Shown here: positions 21,901 through 32,800 of the stretch, one piece after another
Numbering within the stretch: the first letter of the stretch is position 1
How the letters are laid out: every line of letters starts with the position of its first letter
NCBI RefSeq assembly: GCF_914767665.1
Contig: NC_059503.1
Coordinates: 54,454,352 to 54,518,351, forward strand
DNA: 64,000 nt
Direction of reading: 5' to 3'
Origin: Harmonia axyridis
Taxonomy: Eukaryota > Arthropoda > Insecta > Coleoptera > Coccinellidae
Notes under the pieces: generated by a model
The model's input: the letters and a program-made list of their open reading frames with translations, nothing else
The model's database searches: none
What the model was told of the DNA's origin: nothing
Position numbers and translations under genes: made by a program

Positions 21901-24900
21901 ATTAGCTGAAGCAGAGCAGGATTCGTTTGACCAATCTGCTGAAGAACCGCATTTAACAGCTGGGGATTCTGTTGAATGACAAGTCTCATCTGTTGGAACT
22001 GAGGTTGGGTCCTCAGGAAGGCCAGGGGGTCTCCTGCTTCGGACTGTCTTTCATCTACTCCAGACATATCGGCACTTACCTGCTAGAGAAAAGATAAGGT
22101 AACCGTAATTTTTCGATAATTTGAAATACACTGCGCAAAAAAATTAACGCACATTCTGAAAATCTCAATTTTAATGAAAGTTAACTCTACATTGACTTCA
22201 TAACTTATTTTTTATGTTCTCTCGGGAAGGTTTTGAACAAAACAAGACACATTAAATGGAAGAAAAAGTCAGGATTTCACCGAATCTTATGTGAAAGAAG
22301 AGAAATAAACAATTTTCAAAATACTGGAATGCTGATAAGTGATTTAATACTTGGTATTTCCACCCCTTGCGTTAATTACATCTCGGCAACGACGGTTCAC
22401 AAGCAAAATGAGTGATCTTAAAATGTTCTGATCTAATAATTCCCAGATTTCTCTGAGTTGGATTCCTAAGTCATTAAGAGTAGCTGGATGATTTTCTGAA
22501 CTTCTCAGCCTTCTATTGAGGTTGTCCCAAACCTGCTCAATCGGATTGAGATCTGGACTTCTTGCTGGCCATTCCATTCGAGAGACTTCAACCTCTTTGA
22601 GGTATTCCTGAACGATGCGTGCACGATGGGGTCGTCCATAAAAATGAAATTTTTACCAATGTATGGGGCAAATGGCACTACATGCTCTTCAAGAATGTTC
22701 CTTATATACATATCAGCATTCATAGCTCCATTATCAACGAACACTAGGTCTGTGCGAGTAGTCAAAGATATTCCACCCCATACCATAATCGATCCTCCCC
22801 CGAAACCAGTAGTCATATTTTTATTATTATTATTATTATTATTCAGGAAATTGCACTGAGCATATCTTTCATGTGGACGTCTGTATACAAGGGAACGTCG
22901 ATCACAATGGTAGAGGCAGAATCTAGACTCATCTGTGAAGAGAACTCTTTCCCAATCAGCCTCTTCCCAATGGATATGCTCTCTCGCAAAATCCAAACGC
23001 GCCCTTCGATGGGCTGGGGTAAGAGCTTGGCCTCTTGCCGCGACACGAGGCCTTAAATCATATTCTATGAGGCGATTTCTTTTTGTTTGAGTGCTAATTT
23101 GCACCCCATGAGTTTGCTCAAGCTGATTTTGAAAGAGGCGAGCGGTTGCAAACCGTTGTTCTTGAATGGCAGTTGTTACCCGTGGTCTACTCTGTCTTGG
23201 TCTTCGGACATTCATACCTGTCTCCCTGAATCGCTGCAACATTCTGGACACACTTGTATGGGAAACTCCAAACCTTTCTGAAATTCTTGTGTATGTCCAC
23301 CCTTCTTCTCGCAAAACTACCGCTTGGGCACATTCCTCTTGGGTCAAAATGCGTGTTTCGCGTTGGATAGCGATCAAGTATAGAAAATGAAACAAAAGAA
23401 AAATTATTGATCACTAAAATTGATCGTGAACAACTGATTTCAGAATGGAGCCAATACATTCAAAATCTGATAATCTCATCTTTTTTTTTTATTCCTGCTG
23501 GGATAAAACATCTGTATTGAAGAAAAACGTTGAAAGTGGATAACATATGTATGCATAATTCTGATGAAAATAATTATCATTGAGAACACCTACAGTTGTA
23601 CAATAAATTTGAGATTTCCATAATATGCGTTAATTTTTTTGCGCAGTGTATTACTACGAAAGGTTGTAAACTAAAGAATGCAAAAAAGGTTTTTAAAATC
23701 ATAATAAAAATTCACTTTCCTCAGATATAAGATAATTCATGCACCAGATGTAAAAATATTAAAAATCAATATTTTTTTATTATAATATCATGAAATCTTA
23801 TGCAAAAGTGGGCCAATGAAAACTTTTTTTACGGGTTTTTCTCGAAAAGAATATGAAAAAAAAAATAGGATATGTAGATTTCTGCAACAATTGAACCTCT
23901 TACTGAAATACTATACGATCATTTTTGTCAAAATTTCAAGAATAACCTAATAACAGTTAAAATAGGGAAAAAACAAATTGAAAAAAAAAATTATTAAAAA
24001 CCAGCAAGAAGGCTACTAATTATTTTTTTTTATGCTTGAATAATTTTTTATTGAAATATTTCCATACATTACTCAACATTTAAGTGTAATTTCATGTTGT
24101 TCATTAATTTTTTTTACATATAACCTAGAACCTTAGCATTAAACTTTGAGATGTCCCTTTAGAATATAATCAATTGGTTTCAGATCATAGGACTTGAGCA
24201 GACTTTCCGCTAATCAAGGTGGGAAGTAAATTTTCATCTCTACTAAATGAGGTCGTTCAATATCTTGTTGAAATATATTTGTATAATGATCTTCTTTATT
24301 CTTCAATACTTGGGGGTTGATTATATGTTTTCATAAACACCTGCTCAAGCATTTAATTTTTGTGGATGGTATATACTTTACAAAATACATTAATATGAAA
24401 ACAAACGAAATCACTTACAGCCTCCTGTTCATCCAAATTTGCAGGTATCCCATTGATAAGATACTCTACGGCCCGATCTGGGTTATTGAAGCTTGCTCTT
24501 AGAGCTTGCTCAACCTGGTCCCTAGCATAACCCATGTCTGTGATGTTTTTGACCATTTTTTCATATTCATCACCCATCAAAAGAGCAGATTCAGCTGTAT
24601 TACTCAATTGTGTGGTGTCTCCAGTGGTTGGAGTGATGGCTGCTGTGGAGGGTGTCTCTGTTGCAGCAACCGCAGGGGTTGCGGAGGTGGCAGACTGAGC
24701 CTGCGGAGCCGCTGTGGGGGGGGTAGATGACTGAGAGCTAAAATGAAACTCACATCAGGCAATACTCAGAATACTAATGTTTGAAGTAAATTATGAAAAA
24801 TCAATCAATGACTAATTTGTCAAAACGAAAGAAATTACAAAAACCAACCAAATTTAAGCTAATTTATTCAAAATCGAAATATAATGATGAAGTAAATGAT

Positions 24901-25393
24901 AATATAAGTACCAATTTTTAGAACACTGAAAATAAAAATAATAAGAAAAGACGGCTAAAAAACTAATGATAAGTAGATCAACAAAAGAAAATTACCTTTT
25001 CTGATCAGAATTTCCATCTCCACTTTTAGCCTTCTCTGGAGGTTTTGGCTTAGTGACCATCACTACAATGAATTTCTTCTCATCAATGTTATATTCAGAC
25101 AAAGGACTCTCATCGTTAAGAATCTTTCCTGAAATTCCAAATGATTCATCAGTTCTTTGAACCTTAATCAAAAATAAGAACTAACCAGCATAGATAAGTT
25201 TAAGATTTTCTGAAGGATACTCGGCACCTGCATCCTTTTCAATTTTCTCTTTGAGTTGCTTGACCTACGACAAAGGGGAAAAATCATATTATTTCGGATG
25301 AAAATTGAGGAAAATACGTACCGTTATCGTAGGTTCCATTTCAATCACGAATGATTGTTGTTGCAGATTTTTCAAAGTGATCTTCATCTTCAT
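18967..25393 (-). CDS. Rad23: UV excision repair protein RAD23
   Basis: Six exons on the minus strand: 25393-25322, 25264-25186, 25128-24996, 24737-24419, 22079-21812 and 19169-18967. They encode 357 residues in consistent phase. Domains in order: an N-terminal ubiquitin-like domain (MKITLKNLQQQSF onward), a Pro/Thr/Ala-rich linker, UBA1 (EYEKMVKNITDMGYARDQVE), the XPC-binding helical domain (PLAFLRTQPQFQQMR), and UBA2 at the C-terminus (IERLKALGFPEHLVVQAYFA), ending in the usual FDD-type tail. Rad23 shuttles ubiquitylated proteins to the proteasome and stabilises XPC in nucleotide excision repair. Two in-frame ATGs (25393 and 25387) could start it; family comparison favours the second. Two introns hold transposons: a Tc1 element (22129-23648) and a non-LTR fragment (about 19310-20230). 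Exon 5 starts with GTAAGTG directly after its AG acceptor. Confidence 0.93.
19310..20235 (-). mobile_element. Jockey-type non-LTR retrotransposon, 5'-truncated
   Basis: On the minus strand the sequence starts within the reverse transcriptase palm (QYADDTNIL; the catalytic YADD is at 20190-20201). It continues through NQLILNKEKRTAIFFRTK and into the C-terminal region QKRAIRSITKMKAKESCR, HRLTLSEKGTHYRCIKFFNN and LRKYLIDLEPYTIQEF. A frame break near 19770-19790 separates the two halves. The 3' end carries a TTTA-repeat tail (TTATTTATTTATTT read on the minus strand, near 19320-19335). It lies in the last intron of RAD23, in the same orientation as the gene. Confidence 0.85.
20975..21140 (+). repeat. 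Fragment of dispersed repeat shared with 3890-4060 and 45540-45660
   Basis: Shares ACAAAGCGTTTG, CCCATGTTTATA and a GATTCTC segment, in the same order, with the other two regions. No coding capacity. It lies in the last intron of RAD23. The remainder of that intron (20236-20974 and 21141-21811) shows no gene or clear element. Confidence 0.4.
22129..23648 (-). mobile_element. Tc1-like DNA transposon, nearly complete
   Basis: Perfect terminal repeats CACTGCGCAAAAAAATTAAC start at 22129 and, in complement, end at 23648. They are flanked by TA on both sides, as in Tc1/mariner insertion. The 1520-base element encodes a minus-strand transposase at 23395-22344. An N-terminal paired-like helix-turn-helix (RISERFGVSHTSVSRMLQRF) is followed by FTDESRF (first catalytic Asp), MDDPIVHAS where a second Asp block is expected (usually MDDNA.H, so altered), and SPDLNPIEQVWD (Glu). 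Frames 22505-23395 and 22344-22577 overlap, showing one frameshift after the second Asp block. A run of about eight in-frame AAT codons (22819-22843) inserts polyasparagine. It sits in RAD23 intron 4 and is probably inactive. Confidence 0.93.
22344..23395 (-). pseudogene. Tc1 transposase, frameshifted
   Basis: Coding region of the element at 22129-23648. The upstream frame (23395-22505) supplies the DNA-binding domain and most of the DDE catalytic core. The downstream frame (22577-22344) supplies SPDLNPIEQVWDNLNRRL and the end GGNTKY. One small indel near 22560-22590 separates the frames. The asparagine tract after AQCNFL is unusual for this family, which otherwise continues straight into the TTGFGGGSIMVWGGIS strand. 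The second catalytic block lacks the normal Asn-Ala. Loss of activity is likely from these three changes together. Confidence 0.85.
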
Positions 25394-25789
25394 TCAAATA
25401 AAACAACAAAATAATAATTATTTCAGTATCAAACAAGCTAGAACAATTGATGGGAATACTTGTTTATTTTTAGCTGATTATTTTCGACCGAATGGATGAT
25501 AATGCAGATCTGAAGAGATTTTTAGCCGCCATATTATTTTTCGAAAACGCCGATTAAGTACCGCCAACATAAAAAAGTACAGAGTAGAAGGAGCAGATAG
25601 AAATCTAAAATAAGTTAGACATTTTAGATTATGAAATTCTATTCATTTCAATGAACAATTGAATGGTATATAGACGCTAAGATGTCTGTTTTTAGACATC
25701 TTAATAGGCGCCTCTGTTAGAATTTCGTTTTCAGTTTCCTGGGAAACTGTACTTTCAAAAAATAGAATATCTTATGAAAATATTTCAGA
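25394..25789. promoter_or_regulatory. Divergent intergenic region between RAD23 and the COX7C-like gene
   Basis: These 396 bases separate two genes that point away from each other, so they should hold both promoters. I see no certain TATA box. A small inverted repeat, AGATGTCTG(tttt)TAGACATCT, lies at about 25680-25702. No binding site can be named with confidence. Confidence 0.45.
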
Positions 25790-26194
25790 ATGAATTTCCA
25801 GAAAATTGTACCAAGAGCGTTTAAAAACCTCTTAAATAAAAAACAATTAAATAAAAATGTTTCTGAAAAGATGATTTCGAAAGTGGCGAAAAAAACATCA
25901 CCAGAACCTCAAATTTTGAATGATACTCGTGATTATTCCCTTATTGCCAAGAAAAATATTGTTGAATCAGAAGAATATCGAAATATCTTGAAAAGTGCAA
26001 TCAGAAATTCTAGTGGAGGTTCAGGCGCACATGAATATAAGTTGGGACATACTGTACCCGGATTACGATACATGGCTGGAAATCAGTACAGAACTACACT
26101 AGTCTTCACTTTATTCTTTTTGCCAGCTTGGTGGGCCCCATGGATTCTTTTCATTATAATATGGGACAAACAAATGGGATGGGGACCCGAATGA
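25790..26194 (+). CDS. Small single-span membrane protein, possibly COX7C-like (mitochondrial)
   Basis: A single-exon frame of 134 residues. The N-terminus is basic with few acidic residues (about 1-35, many K/R/N), compatible with a mitochondrial presequence. The C-terminus has GLRYMAGNQYRTTLVFTLFF followed by LPAWWAPWILFIII, one hydrophobic span, and a short polar tail. The arrangement of a conserved N-Y-R before the span and A-P inside it resembles cytochrome c oxidase subunit 7C. That family is usually about 60-75 residues, so this protein would be nearly twice as long, and the match is weak. AATAAA lies at 26290-26295. The start ATG is the first in frame. It is divergent from RAD23 and only about 340 bases upstream of the proteasome beta-3 gene. 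Coding status is likely; the family is a guess. Confidence 0.6.
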   Translation: MNFQKIVPRAFKNLLNKKQLNKNVSEKMISKVAKKTSPEPQILNDTRDYSLIAKKNIVESEEYRNILKSAIRNSSGGSGAHEYKLGHTVPGLRYMAGNQYRTTLVFTLFFLPAWWAPWILFIIIWDKQMGWGPE

Positions 26195-26536
26195 AGAATT
26201 CTTTCTTGAACAAATCTATAACTTTATAGTTTATTATGATGAACAATTTATTTTTTTATTCTTAGTTTGCATTCCCTTATGTTGTATTTAAATAAATTGT
26301 CGACGTTGAAGACCCTATCTTTTTATTTTGGAATTCAAATTTATTCTTCCAGAATTTCTCTATGGAAAATTGACTTGAGTCACTTGTCACTCTTGTCAGT
26401 TTACGGTTGTCGGTGTAAAATAGCAAGTAATACAACAAATCAAATTTTCGTCTACTTTGCTGAGTTCATAAGTCGTTATATTTACTAATATATCTATTTC
26501 CTTAGAAAAAGTCCTGCTAAAAAATAATTTGTCAGA

Positions 26537-27453
26537 ATGGTAAGCCGAAATTTTACTAGATAAACCGGGGTTCTCATAGAAACCTGTAGGTTAAACTAGA
26601 TGACTATGCGATAAATACTAATTTACCTTTTTTAATTACTAAATTACTTTGCTTGTTATTCGAATGTATTGTTTTTCGAATACCCTGAAAAACAATATAA
26701 TGATTTTGTCATAATACCATTTCAGAGTATTATGGCATATAATGGTGGGGCTATGCTAGCCATGAAGGGGGATGGATGTGTATCTATAGCAGCTGACAAG
26801 CGTTATGGTATTCAAATGCAGACCGTCAGTACAAATTTCCAGAAAATCTTTGAAATGGGTCCTCACCTCTATGTAGGTCTACCAGGATTAGCCACAGACA
26901 CGCAAACTGTTATGGAAAAACTTAGGTTTCGTAAAAATATTTATGAACTCAAAGAAAATAGAAGGATATCACCTAAAGTTATGGCTTCCATGATATCTAA
27001 TATGTTGTATGAAAAAAGATTTGGACCTTTCTTTGTTGAACCCATCATTGCAGGTAAAAGAAAAGACTGCATCAAAGGAGTTAATCTTTATCTAGTTCCA
27101 ATTTGTAATAGGTTTAGACCCTGTAACATTTGAGCCATTCATCTGCAATATGGACCTGATAGGTTGCATAAATAAGCCTGAAGAGTTTGTAGTAGGTGGA
27201 ACAGCTAGTGCACAATTATATGGAATGTGTGAATCAGTTTGGGAACCCAATTTAGGTCCTGATGATCTTTTTGAGACTACTGCACAAGCTCTGATGAATG
27301 CATTTGATAGGGATGCTATTTCTGGATGGGGTGCAACTGTTTATATCATGTAAGAATTTCATGGATCAAATGATGAATTTTTTAAAAAAAAATTTTTTTT
27401 TCAGTGAAAAAGATAAAGTTACTATTAAAGAATTGAAGACACGAATGGATTGA
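26537..27453 (+). CDS. Prosbeta3: Proteasome subunit beta type-3
   Basis: Four exons: 26537-26539 (only the ATG is coding), 26726-27053, 27112-27349 and 27405-27453. They give 205 residues, the same length as the human protein. The sequence follows PSMB3 throughout: SIMAYNGGAMLAMKGDGCVS, IAADKRYGIQ, NFQKIF, YVGLPGLATDTQTV, LLYEKRFGP-like NMLYEKRFGPFFVEPIIAGL, GCINKPEEFVVGGTASAQLY, MCESVWEPNLGPDDLFET, and the end IKELKTRMD. Beta-3 is one of the non-catalytic beta subunits of the 20S proteasome core, in cytoplasm and nucleus. It has no N-terminal catalytic threonine, as expected. AATAAA lies at 27493-27498. An exon carrying only the start codon is unusual but supported by GTAAGC after the ATG and by the family's M-SIM start. 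Confidence 0.95.
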
Positions 27454-27498
27454 ATACTTAAGTTTAAGGTTATCACGATTAATTTTTTAATGAATAAA

Positions 27499-28529
27499 GG
27501 AATTCAAAATATTTATTCATTTGTTTTATTTTTTATAGTTTTCATTTCATTTGATAAAATATGAAGGTCATTCTTTGAAAAAATTCCTCTCTTTCATCTG
27601 AAGCATTGAACAGTCCTCACATTATAATCAACTTCATAATGATAAATAATTTGAGGTAGTACTCAAGTAATTTAATTTCTAATAGATTCACATTCATTTT
27701 AAATTATGTGTTTTCTCAAATTGTATTCAAGTATAGTTGAATAAGTGCCATTCAAAATAAAAATTTAATTCATTACTCTGAATTATGTATTTTTTCATGG
27801 CAATAACGGCATGCTTCTAAAACATGTAAAAATATAGATTTTGAAGTCTGAAGGAATAAATTCAATAATCTGACTATTGCCCTGGAAATATTGAAATTAC
27901 ATGAAATGTTTTTAAGTTTTGTATGAACTGAAGTGGACACACCCGCAAAATTTAAATAAAATCGGATTGCTGATTTCCAAATTATGGATATCTGAAATTT
28001 AGAACAATTTTCATGAATCTTCAAGAGGCCTGGATGGTCATTCACCACTAGGCTATGGCCTACCACTCACTTACACCTTGTATAACATGATGCATAAATT
28101 TCTTATCAAACTATAAAAATCATCAAAATTTTCGGTTTTACACGGCAAATCAACAGGTAATAATCTGTGAACTTCAGATAATTAAAATATTCGGTGGCCT
28201 CTAAGGCCTCCGGATTTACCACCTTTAGATTTTTTTTGGCACACTTAAAGAATAACTGTTCCTTAGACCGATATTTCCCAACTTTGAAAAATCATTTATC
28301 AATTTGAAAATGTTGAAATACTACTTTATGATAGCGCGCGTTTCGGACGTGTGTATCCTGCTAAGATTTCTTTACTCATTTTATTGAGTTTTGTTCAATA
28401 ATTGATTGATTTGCTATGTGAAATTAAAAATTTTGATTATTTATATAATTTGATAAGATCTTTATACATATTATGTTAGATACATTTTTTGAAGAAGAAA
28501 AAAAACTGATTTCATTTGTCACAGAAATT
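27499..28529. other. Intergenic stretch with a small transposase relic
   Basis: No gene is seen. Near 28190-28270 the plus strand encodes RWPLRPPDLPPLDFFLAHLK (one frame change at the T-run), which resembles the WPPRSPDLTPLDFFLWG block of mariner-like transposases, so a degraded transposon fragment is present. The minus-strand frame at 27773-28066 has no recognisable features. Confidence 0.45.
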
Positions 28530-28875
28530 TTTATGATTTACATTTAAAAAAGCAGATATTTGTATTATAATTTCGAAACTAATTGCAATAAAAAACAAAT
28601 AATTACATCAATGGACTCTATCGGAAAAAGTGTCTATAGAATGTTTTTGTTTCATGTTGAGAGCACCAGTAATAAAAAAAGTTATGAGAACTTTCCATTT
28701 CACGTCATTTTTCAATTTTCTCTTATAGCTTGAAAACCGTTGAACCTATATAAGGTTTTCACCAAATTAAAATTCTCTCAAAAATCGAGCCCATTTATGA
28801 GCCATTAATTTTTTCTAGCTCAAAGAGATTCTGAGAACACCTCACTGGACAACGAATTTGGGAAAACCGATTCAT
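28530..28875 (+). repeat. Dispersed interspersed repeat, copy 3 of 3
   Basis: Homologous to 237-565 and 6163-6480 with the same landmarks (TTTGTATTATAA, GTTATGAGAACTTT, ATCGAGCCC, TCTAGCTCAAA), followed by CTGGACAACGAATTTGGG also seen at 543-558. Same orientation as the other two. No coding capacity. Confidence 0.6.
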
Positions 28876-29894
28876 TCTAGTTCGTAAAAAAAGTTCTTGC
28901 TGTAATTCCTGGTCTGTTATTAATTAATAATTTCGTTCATCCATCAGATAATCATACAAATGTAAATATATAATGATACAATATATTATTGTGATAAAGC
29001 AGAAAGAATTTACTACACGCAAAAATAACAGATTTTTTCAATAAAGCTTCAACGAATAATTCCTAATTTTACTCTGATGAAGAATATAAAGAAATGTCGT
29101 AAATATTGCGAGTTCGGTTAATGAGAAATTTTGTGACATGACCAGTGCTAAATCCAAACAATTTTCTCTGGGGGGCAATTTCAACATCTAGGGGGATAAT
29201 AAAAAATTCGTCTTGATTTTGAGAGGTAGTCTTTTTCTTCGGGGTGGTTTCAGGCCGGCATACTCCAGGGGGGTAAACCCCTCCGGGGACCCCCTGGATT
29301 CAACACTAGACATGAAGCTGATATAGGTGACATTTTTATGAATATTTATAAAAAAAATTATTACCAGTGACTTGAGTGACTACTTTTTCATAGCATCAAT
29401 TAATCATTATCAAATTCTTGAAATAGCTTCAAATTTCTTGGTGGTATTTTCAATAGAATTCAGATCAAACTTCAGTAGTATCCTGACTAGTACGTCTATT
29501 AGAGGTTTCACTTTTTGTTTTTACCTATACCTATTATGTACCTATAATCCCGAGAGTTCGTCATCTATTTGTTCACATCTGTACTCTGTAGTAAAACCTC
29601 AATGCACGCCACTGGGCCAAGTCTTTCGTCCGGCAATGACTAGTAATCTGTGTTCGGGTAACTTCGGCATCTCTGGCAGGCAGAAAACTTCACACGGATA
29701 TGCAAATAGAACTAAAAACCATAGATCTAATATCGTTATTAGGTCTATGCTAAAAACTTTAAAGAGGTTAGATTTCTGTAGTTCATTTTTTTATAAAACA
29801 AATAGATTTCGAAAACGTTACATTCATTTGTGGCCTATGCAGTATTACTGAGTATTATTTATAAATATTAAACATTCATTCACAGGAATTCAAA
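28876..29894. other. Region upstream of Ets97D, no certain gene
   Basis: Should contain the promoter and 5' leader of the ETS gene. CCAGGGGGG at 29265 pairs with CCCCCTGG near 29290, a GC-rich imperfect hairpin inside otherwise AT-rich DNA. The 159-residue frame at 29372-29851 has no recognisable domain and its composition changes along its length; I do not call it a gene. TA-rich sequence around 29845-29875 precedes the start. Confidence 0.4.
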
Positions 29895-32800
29895 ATGGAT
29901 AAGCAGAGACTTACACAGTACAGTACACAAACGTTTTTAGTTACTTTGAATGAGTATGGTCAAAAAATATATACATCTCAAACTAACCCTTCTAAAAGGT
30001 AATAAACAAGATTCTACTTGTTTGAAGCTTCATTGTAAATTATTAATTCATCAGAAATCATTAACTATTAGAATTTACGGGGTAAAGTATTTATGATATA
30101 TATTTTCAGTTATATAATAGACGAAGAAGGCAATTTGCTAGAATATAACCCTGATATGAGTACCAATGATATTGATTCTCAAACAATACACATCAATGAA
30201 GATGAGGACTCTAATGAAATGGATGTTGATCAATTAGAAGATGCTACCCATCTTGGTTTAATGAGTACTTTAGAAAGCGATTTTGAAAACAATTTAATGC
30301 ACGAACTGGATTCCGGATTACTGACAATGGTGGGGGATAGTACCTCTCATTATATTATGCAGCTTATGGACATTCAGGAGCCTTTATTTAAATTAAGAAG
30401 CCTACTTGAAGAGAAATTACAAATGAATTTAGAAAATTATAAGTTTTTCTTACAAGGAGTTCAAGAAGTAAGTCATCTTTCTTCAGCATCTCTTTTCTTA
30501 TCCATGAAAAATTCAAAAACAAATAACTAGATTTTGAGATAAAACGTTTAATTAAAAAAAAATTTCAGCTAGAAGGTCACAGAAATTTAGTGGAACAATG
30601 TGTTCAAGGAAAAGGTATTGTGCAGATAAATGTTCAAATTCAGGTTGCACTTAAGAGAATTAATATTATTGATGTCTTGAAGCCAACAGAGGATTCCATT
30701 GCAGGTATTATCACAAATACATATTCTATTACGAGTAAGTAGTACTGGGGTTGATTATTCACATTCATTTTTTTTTGCTAGGTCGACACAAGAGATTTCT
30801 ATACTTATGTAGAGTTTAGGTGTCCTAATTTATGAATTCATATGAAGTATATGTTCTCAGTAGCACTACATGACCTTTATCAGTGTTAAATTACCGAAAT
30901 TTTGATAGTTGATAGTAGACTAAATGTACAGTTTTCAACTATGATTGTTCTTCATCCATACACACTAATAAGTCTATAATTTTTTGGCATAAAATGATAA
31001 CGATAGTAAATTGTCTGAAACAGAATGAGTCTTTCATAAACTCTTCAAACTGAAATTATTCTTTCTTGTTAAGATGACTCGTCAGAGAAATCCTCCAGAG
31101 AAACAGGAGAAGAGAATTCCTCTAAATCTAAGAATATAGTACAATGGCAAGTTGACCTTAATTTCAGAAAGGAACAGGAGAGATTGAAAATGCCTTTGGA
31201 CCCAATAGATTGGTAAGGCCTTTTATTTAATTTTTTATGATCTCTTTTTGAAATCAGTTTGTTGGTTTATCTTCTAGAAGAATTAATTTTTCAGGGGCGT
31301 TATTCATGTTAGGCATTGGCTTCAGTGGGCAGTTCGTCATTTCAACCTCCCTAACATCAAACTTTCAGATTGGTGCATGAATGGAGAGGAACTATATAAA
31401 TTAACGATTCAGGACTTTCAAAAGATTGTGCCATCTGATCCATCTGACATATTCTGGACCCACTTGGAACTGTTGAGGAAAATGAAAGTTGTAGGTAAGA
31501 TTATCGGTAAAGTTAATTTTTTATTAACAAATCGGTTCATTAGTTTTGGAACCTATGACATTAATTAAATTGCATTCCTTATTGTAAAAAAAAATACCTA
31601 ATCTGAGGTCAAAATGTATACAATGGATTCCTCATATTTTCAGAACACTTTAAGTTAAATATTTTCAGATAACAAAAGAATTACCATTGAAATGTTAAAA
31701 TCGATAATGGAGTCATGAAATTAGTTTTCTGATTTTGCACATTTTTCATATATCATTCAGCAATGCTGAAGGCATCAAAACTGTTTGTGACCAAAAACCT
31801 ATACCTATTCACCCAATTGCGTTATTTTATTTTCATGAAAACAAGCTTTTTTCCTCACTAAAGAATGCTGAGGACTATATAATTGTAGGTTAACTAAGTG
31901 GCGGTCCCATATTTACATATTTTTGAATGGGTAAAGAAGTAAATCGACATGTATGTCATCAGTTGCGAACTGTTAGTGTTAACTATTACTGAATGAAATA
32001 TACATCAGGTCTCTAATTGATACTGAAAAACAGAAAAATCAATAAGAAACAAAAATATTTAACAAAGGAGATTAGTTAAAATTTGTTTTTCAATTTGATA
32101 TAGTTCATTCTCTAGTTCTTACAAAAATAGTATTAGTTGATTTCTACAAATTGAAATACCAGGTTTGAAAAATTGTTTCAAGAAGACTACAATAAATTTT
32201 TTTATAAAGCAATCATCAAAGAGGACGATTTGGATTTGTCATCACCACCTAAAAGAAAACCCAAATTAATGGAGCAAACTAAGGTGAGTGCGTTTTATAA
32301 CAACTAACAGGCCGATTGAAAAGTCTCCGGTCTACCATAGTAAAACACATTTTTTTTGGTAAAATTCGATTTTATTATTCAACATAGTTGCCTTTGAGGG
32401 CGATGCAGCGATTATAGTGATCTTCCAAATTTTCGGTACCATTTTTGTAGTATGATTTGTGTTCCGCTTCAAAATAGGCCTCAGTTTCGGCGATTACTTC
32501 TTCATTGGCGCTAAATTTTTTTTCCAGCGAGCATTTTTTTGAGGTCTGAGAACAGGAAAAAGTTGCTGGGGGCCAGATCTTGCGAATACGGTGGATGCAG
32601 AAGCAATTTGAAGCCCAATTCATACAATTTTGCTATTTTTTTATCCATTTGTGACACGGCGCATTGTCTTGATGAAACAGCACCTTTTATTTCTTCAAAT
32701 GGTACCGTTTTTTAACGGTTTCATCCTTTAAACGATCCAGTAATGCTATATAATAATCGCTGTTGATAGTCTGGCCCTTTTGGAGGTAATCAATGAATAT

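Noticed and set aside
29372..29851. 159-residue plus-strand open frame
   Set aside because: No domain, no splice context, uneven composition; more likely upstream leader or promoter sequence of Ets97D or chance.
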